Source: an uncultured Methanobrevibacter sp.
Lineage (GTDB): Archaea; Methanobacteriota; Methanobacteria; Methanobacteriales; Methanobacteriaceae
Assembly (NCBI GenBank): GCA_900317865.1
Contig: ONIK01000106.1
Location: 1-9,280, forward strand
Reading direction: 5' to 3'
DNA length: 9,280 nt
Shown: piece after piece, positions 6,307 through 9,280 of the stretch
Position numbering within the stretch: position 1 is the first letter of the stretch
How the letters are laid out: each line of letters opens with the position of its first letter
Program-made: the position numbers and the translations under genes
The notes under the pieces: model-generated
Told to the model about the DNA's origin: nothing
What the model saw: only the letters and a program-made list of their open reading frames with translations
The model's database searches: none

Positions 6307-6870
6307 TTATTTGATTTCATTTAAAATCAAACGAATTGTTTCGGGAACCGCCTTTTCAACCTCTTCAGTTAATCCCATCTCAACATCAGGTGTTGATATC
6401 TCACCAGGCTTACAGCCCACAATAACAACCTCGCATTTTTCAGATAACTCATGAAGCGGTTCTTCAACAGAATATGTGTGCACATTTTCATATTTGTCCC
6501 TAGGCATTTCAAAAGGGGAAAATGTTCTAACTGAACCTGCTTCTGCGTCATAGTCAACAACGTCAACGACAATGACTTTCTCCCAATACTCGTCAGGAAG
6601 AGAAAATATGAAATGAGTTGCACCGTTTCCGGCATCAACAAACTTTACTTCGCCAGTCAAATCAACACCGCTGACAATGTCTTCAACTTCATCAAGCACT
6701 TCCTTTGAAAAGTCATTTTCAATATAGGAAATTACCACAGGATCAAAATCATCTTCAGTTTCATTTTCAAAATATTTTTCCAACAAATTTACGACAATAG
6801 GTCCATACCCATCATCCTTGAAAAGAATGTTTCCACATCCAACAACAATAGTTTTTGCATGATAAGGCAT
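6307..6870 (-). CDS. second FrhD-like hydrogenase maturation protease
   Basis: This 187-residue M52-family protease is a clear paralogue of FrhD at 4181-4750. Both begin MPY, both carry VVGCGNILF-DDG-GPI, and both end with an almost identical EKCEVV-VGCKP...TPDV-MGLTE block. Roughly half of the residues are identical overall. The three expected metal ligands are present: Asp20, Asp79 in FVDAGNGATHF, and His131 in ENVH. The stretch after Asp79 differs from the operon copy (DAGNG against DGGTA). AGGAGG lies seven bases before the ATG, with its own TATA box and a poly-T end, so it is a single-gene unit. It may process FrhA as a backup, or the large subunit of another hydrogenase elsewhere in the genome. 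Its position next to frhA favours a role in Frh maturation. Target specificity is not visible from sequence. Confidence 0.9.
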   Translation of the reverse strand: MPYHAKTIVVGCGNILFKDDGYGPIVVNLLEKYFENETEDDFDPVVISYIENDFSKEVLDEVEDIVSGVDLTGEVKFVDAGNGATHFIFSLPDEYWEKVIVVDVVDYDAEAGSVRTFSPFEMPRDKYENVHTYSVEEPLHELSEKCEVVIVGCKPGEISTPDVEMGLTEEVEKAVPETIRLILNEIK

Positions 6871-6912
6871 TGAAAATCCTCCTAAAATAATTTTATAGTT
6901 TAATATAGTAAG

Positions 6913-6922
6913 TTTTATATAA
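6913..6922 (-). promoter_or_regulatory. candidate TATA box for the second frhD gene
   Basis: The minus strand reads TTATATAAAA, about 43-52 bases upstream of the ATG at 6870. A start about 25 bases downstream gives a leader of about 20 bases containing AGGAGG (6883-6878). Confidence 0.5.
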
Positions 6923-6972
6923 TATAACTGTTAAAATTTTTGTATTAAATAACATTTAAGTAATAGAAATAA

Positions 6973-6981
6973 ACATATATT
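6973..6981 (+). promoter_or_regulatory. candidate TATA box for the Gly/Ser-linker protein gene
   Basis: ACATATATT follows the purine-rich GAAATAA, like a BRE plus TATA element. Initiation near 7003 would leave a short leader with the strong GGGGGTG ribosome binding site at about 7013-7019. Confidence 0.45.
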
Positions 6982-7024
6982 CAATTAATTGTAGAAATTA
7001 CAAAAATGTAACGGGGGTGCAATA

Positions 7025-7537
7025 ATGGAAAAATCAAATTTAATAATTTCTATCATTATCGTGTTATGTATTGCAACTGCAGTTGCAGCTTATGGTATTA
7101 TAAATAATCAGGATGCTATATTTTCAGATTTGGCTAGTATGGGCTCAGGTTCTGGAAATGGTGGACATGGTATTGGAAATAACACAACCCACAATGGAAC
7201 AAATCCTTCTTCAGGAGGAAGTGGATCCAGTGGCGGGTCTGGTTCAGGCTCCGGCTCAGGTTCAGGTTCTGGAAGTGGTTCAGGTTCTGGAAGTGGTTCA
7301 GGCTCCGGCGGAGGATCCGGTGGTGGATCTGGTGGAGGATCTGGTAGTGGTACAGTCCACAGCGCTTCAGAAATCCGTTCAATAGCAAATAGTCATATCG
7401 GAGTGTCTGGATGTTATGCAGGAACACCTAGTTATAGTGGTGGTTACTGGTATGTCACAATCTACAACAGTACTGATGACAGTGCTGTAGACGGTTTTGT
7501 TATTAATGATGCAACCGGACAAGTAAGTAGAGGATAA
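7025..7537 (+). CDS. secreted or surface protein with Gly/Ser-repeat linker and PepSY-like C-terminal domain
   Basis: The 170-residue protein has an N-terminal hydrophobic helix (about 6-23, after Glu-Lys), acting as signal peptide or membrane anchor. A Gly/Asn-rich part carries possible N-glycosylation sites (Asn52, Asn53, Asn57). A nearly pure Gly/Ser run covers about residues 63-109. A compact C-terminal domain of about 58 residues follows (112-170). That domain reads SASEIRSIANSHIG..., then GYWYVTIYNS, then GFVINDATGQVSRG. This helix, strand, strand-with-ATG(Q/K) pattern recalls PepSY-type domains seen in many Methanobrevibacter surface proteins; the assignment is by pattern only. Asn148 is another sequon. 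GGGGGTG sits five bases before the ATG. It is divergent from the second frhD gene. A role in the pseudomurein envelope or extracellular space is inferred. Confidence 0.88.
   Translation: MEKSNLIISIIIVLCIATAVAAYGIINNQDAIFSDLASMGSGSGNGGHGIGNNTTHNGTNPSSGGSGSSGGSGSGSGSGSGSGSGSGSGSGSGSGGGSGGGSGGGSGSGTVHSASEIRSIANSHIGVSGCYAGTPSYSGGYWYVTIYNSTDDSAVDGFVINDATGQVSRG
7241..7348 (+). repeat. degenerate 18-base tandem repeat encoding Gly/Ser
   Basis: Six consecutive 18-base units start at 7241, 7259, 7277, 7295, 7313 and 7331. The units at 7259 and 7277 are identical (GGTTCAGGTTCTGGAAGT). Those at 7241 and 7295 share GGTTCAGGCTCCGGC. The last two are more diverged. Each codes for six residues, so unit gain or loss keeps frame and changes only linker length. 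Confidence 0.8.
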
Positions 7538-7565
7538 TATCTCTACTATTATATTTTATTTTTTT
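7526..7565 (+). terminator. hairpin plus T-run terminator after the Gly/Ser-linker gene
   Basis: AGTAGAG (7526-7532) and CTCTACT (7541-7547) form a seven-base stem that spans the stop codon. It is followed by a T-rich tract ending in seven Ts (7559-7565). Confidence 0.6.
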
Positions 7566-7672
7566 AATTAAAGTAATATATTCACTATTTTTTAAAAAAA
7601 ATTTTTTCATGTACACCCAAAAGCAAAAATTATTACATCTCCAAAAATATAACATGACCACACAGATTACAA

Positions 7673-7685
7673 TTAAATATATATA
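7673..7685 (+). promoter_or_regulatory. candidate TATA box for tRNA-Arg(TCT)
   Basis: TTAAATATATATA lies 37-49 bases upstream of the tRNA, the usual distance for an archaeal tRNA promoter with a short 5' leader. Between the preceding terminator and this element (7566-7672) I see only AT-rich spacer. Confidence 0.5.
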
Positions 7686-7721
7686 ATAAGAAAAACAAAA
7701 TAAATAAATGATGTTTATGAG

Positions 7722-7796
<75 letters not shown>

Positions 7797-7852
7797 CTTT
7801 TCATAAAAACTGCTTTTTTTAAAGATTTTATAAAAAAATTTAAAAATTTTTT
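7797..7852. promoter_or_regulatory. tRNA spacer with T-run terminator and possible TATA box
   Basis: Seven Ts at 7814-7820 can end the first tRNA transcript. TTTATAAAA (about 7826-7834) is placed so that a start about 25 bases on would fall at the 5' end of the second tRNA. The minus strand of the same spacer is also T-rich and could end EndoQ transcripts that read through the second tRNA. Confidence 0.35.
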
Positions 7853-7926
7853 GGGCTTGTAGCCTAGTCTGGAAGGGCGTAAGACTCCTAATCTTAAGAT
7901 CGAGGGTTCAAATCCCTCCAAGTCCG
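7853..7926 (+). tRNA. tRNA-Arg (CCT)
   Basis: Acceptor arms GGGCTTG and CAAGTCC pair with one G:U. The anticodon stem-loop TAAGA-CTCCTAA-TCTTA places CCT at positions 34-36, reading AGG. The T arm is GAGGG-TTCAAAT-CCCTC. It shares the TAGCCTAG-CTGG D-arm pattern with the preceding tRNA-Arg, so the two probably arose by duplication. Its 3' end is two bases from the stop codon of the opposing EndoQ gene. Confidence 0.93.
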
Positions 7927-7928
7927 TT

Positions 7929-9086
7929 TTAAAAATTATCTAAAGTAGATGATTTGAAATTAATTTCACCATATTTGCCTCCACCACCAGGAGTAATATC
8001 AATTGTATTATTTCTAAAAGCTTTAATCGCTTCAGATACTTTTGAATCTATTTTTTCAATATTGGAAATATCCTCATTAATTAAAACATTTATTTCATCA
8101 GCAAAATTATCAACCAATTTCTGCCAGATGTTTTGAACTGTTTTTGTTGTAACACCCTTGTCATAAACAGTAGAAATCAGCTCTGCAAGAGGCATCAAAT
8201 GAATGTAAGGAGGTCTAAAATCAGGATGCTTTGGGGATTTAAAATCAGAAATTTCAAAAATCCTGTAATCAACACCTTTTTTAATACGTCCCCCACAGTC
8301 ACATTTCATCTTATTTTTCCGAGCAATTTCAGGATCAATTATTTTAAAGCATTTGGTACATGCAGTCATGTGATACTTTCCCAGATTTGGAACAAGACCA
8401 TAATTTGCTTTAATGTTTGAATGTTTAATTGCATACTTAACAGAAGAAAATGAAATATCATCAAGCTCCATTCGATTAAATTCACGACCCAATCTGTGAG
8501 GCCATGGGGAATGTGCATCGGAATTACTTAAAAATGTAAAATCCTTTAATTCAGCAACAGTATCTGCCATATATGTATCTGCAGAGAGTCCCAGCTCAAC
8601 AAAATCAACTTTAGCCCCATAACAATCATAAATACTATCAAAAGACTTATACATTCCAGTCCATGGAGTAAAAGCGTGAGCAGGACCTAATAAACAATCA
8701 TACTGGCGCACCAACTCCAGAATTTCAGCACCGTCCAAATGTGTTTTGGGTCTTCCATCAATAGCTTTGTTTTTGGATGGCAATTTTTCAGACAAATCCC
8801 TTGCAATATCAATATCTGGAATGATAATAAGATGATGAATCTTGTTTTTTCCCTCAATTTCAGTCGTTATGACAAAATCCATATCTTTTGTCGAATAGAT
8901 TCCATCCCCAGAATAAGTTGTGGATTCCTCAATGATATCCAGCCATTTTGGATGAAGGCCATCTCCGGTTCCCATAAGGTTCAAACCTTTAAGTTTAGCT
9001 TTAGGAGCAATGTTTTTAATCAGCATGTCCTTTGATGAAGCCATTGAAAAACAGCTATGAATATGAAAATCTGCATTAACCAACAT
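7929..9086 (-). CDS. endonuclease Q (EndoQ), PHP-domain DNA repair nuclease
   Basis: EndoQ cuts DNA on the 5' side of deaminated bases (deoxyinosine, deoxyuridine) and abasic sites. The 385-residue protein has the PHP metal-site motifs DFHIHS (His8, His10), GTGDGLHP (Asp42), Glu76, IHHLI (His84, His85), GPAHAFTPW (His137) and SNSDAHSPWPHRLGREF (Asp190, His192). A four-cysteine zinc motif follows (Cys243-x2-Cys246 and Cys262-x-Cys264). The late glycine-rich TPGGGGKYGEI (365-375) is typical of the family. Length is near the family norm (about 400). There is no ribosome binding site before the ATG at 9086; a TATA-like element about 28 bases upstream suggests a leaderless mRNA. A neighbouring tRNA pair is convergent. 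No partner repair gene lies in the window. The function comes from family motifs, not from context. Confidence 0.9.
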   Translation of the reverse strand: MLVNADFHIHSCFSMASSKDMLIKNIAPKAKLKGLNLMGTGDGLHPKWLDIIEESTTYSGDGIYSTKDMDFVITTEIEGKNKIHHLIIIPDIDIARDLSEKLPSKNKAIDGRPKTHLDGAEILELVRQYDCLLGPAHAFTPWTGMYKSFDSIYDCYGAKVDFVELGLSADTYMADTVAELKDFTFLSNSDAHSPWPHRLGREFNRMELDDISFSSVKYAIKHSNIKANYGLVPNLGKYHMTACTKCFKIIDPEIARKNKMKCDCGGRIKKGVDYRIFEISDFKSPKHPDFRPPYIHLMPLAELISTVYDKGVTTKTVQNIWQKLVDNFADEINVLINEDISNIEKIDSKVSEAIKAFRNNTIDITPGGGGKYGEINFKSSTLDNF

Positions 9087-9110
9087 GATTATAAATATTT
9101 AAATGAATTT

Positions 9111-9118
9111 ATTTAAAA
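9111..9118 (-). promoter_or_regulatory. candidate TATA box for EndoQ (leaderless)
   Basis: The minus strand reads TTTTAAAT, centred about 28 bases before the ATG at 9086. This would start transcription at or next to the start codon and explain the missing ribosome binding site. Confidence 0.35.
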
Positions 9119-9137
9119 CTGATTACAAAAAAGATGA

Positions 9138-9224
9138 TTAATATCCCATACTAATGACCAGTGCAAAAATTGTGGCGAACAATAAAAATTCTTATGCCAT
9201 CAAGAAATATAATTATCAAAACAT
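9138..9224 (-). pseudogene. possible remnant of a small membrane protein
   Basis: On the minus strand AGGAGAT precedes an ATG at 9224. The frame that follows is broken by three stops (codons 3, 4 and 11), yet it ends with a hydrophobic run EFLLFATIFALVISMGY and a stop at 9140-9138. It may be a dead small membrane protein gene or chance. The rest of 9087-9280 is AT-rich and shows no intact gene. Confidence 0.15.
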
Positions 9225-9280
9225 AATCTCCTTTGGATATGTTGATGACCACTAGAAAAATAATATGATTAATATCTATA

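Noticed and set aside
7241..7348. Repeat region considered as a CRISPR array
   Set aside because: Units are contiguous 18-mers without spacers and lie in frame inside a coding sequence.
7113..7427. Open frames on both strands over the Gly/Ser repeat (7113-7385 plus, 7134-7427 minus)
   Set aside because: They arise because the 18-base GGT/TCA repeats lack stops in other frames. Their products are repeats with no folded domain, while the frame starting at 7025 has a ribosome binding site, a signal-like helix and a real domain.
7954..9035. Plus-strand frames at 7954-8136, 8133-8420 and 8739-9035
   Set aside because: Shadows of the EndoQ gene on the opposite strand. Their translations have no recognisable motifs.

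Overview
The window looks like chromosomal DNA from a methanogenic archaeon of the Methanobacteriaceae, most probably Methanobrevibacter. The reasons are the AT-rich base composition, AGGAGG/GGTGAT ribosome binding sites, archaeal TATA boxes, a type II methionine aminopeptidase, archaeal tRNAs without an encoded CCA, an EndoQ-type PHP endonuclease, and a complete frhADGB operon for the coenzyme F420-reducing [NiFe] hydrogenase used in hydrogenotrophic methanogenesis. Genus is inferred from protein similarity recalled from memory, not from a search.

Layout, left to right. Positions 1-279 (minus) hold what appears to be a decayed, frameshifted protein gene. It is followed by an initiator tRNA-Met (307-380, minus). 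Two short genes for membrane-anchored coiled-coil proteins form a minus-strand operon (484-1409), divergent from map (1492-2409, plus). map converges on the frh operon, with a two-way terminator at about 2409-2457. The frh operon reads leftward as frhA (5929-4769), frhD (4750-4181), frhG (4181-3330) and frhB (3318-2467). After a 366-bp spacer comes a second, separately promoted frhD-like protease gene (6870-6307). Divergent from it is a small secreted protein with a Gly/Ser-repeat linker and a PepSY-like C-terminal domain (7025-7537). Two tRNA-Arg genes (TCT and CCT) follow at 7722-7796 and 7853-7926. A leftward EndoQ gene (9086-7929) stops two bases from the second tRNA. The last 190 bases carry no intact gene.

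How the genes work together: FrhA (NiFe site), FrhG (three [4Fe-4S] clusters) and FrhB (FAD, [4Fe-4S], F420 site) form the enzyme that reduces F420 with H2. FrhD is the protease that removes the FrhA C-terminal tail after nickel insertion. The most striking observation is that FrhA, otherwise intact, appears to lack about 22 residues just before its C-terminal CxxC motif, including the Trp-Asn motif normal in [NiFe] large subunits. The second is that two diverged FrhD paralogues flank frhA. I see no CRISPR array, insertion sequence, integrase or defence gene, and no clear evidence of a wholly new system.
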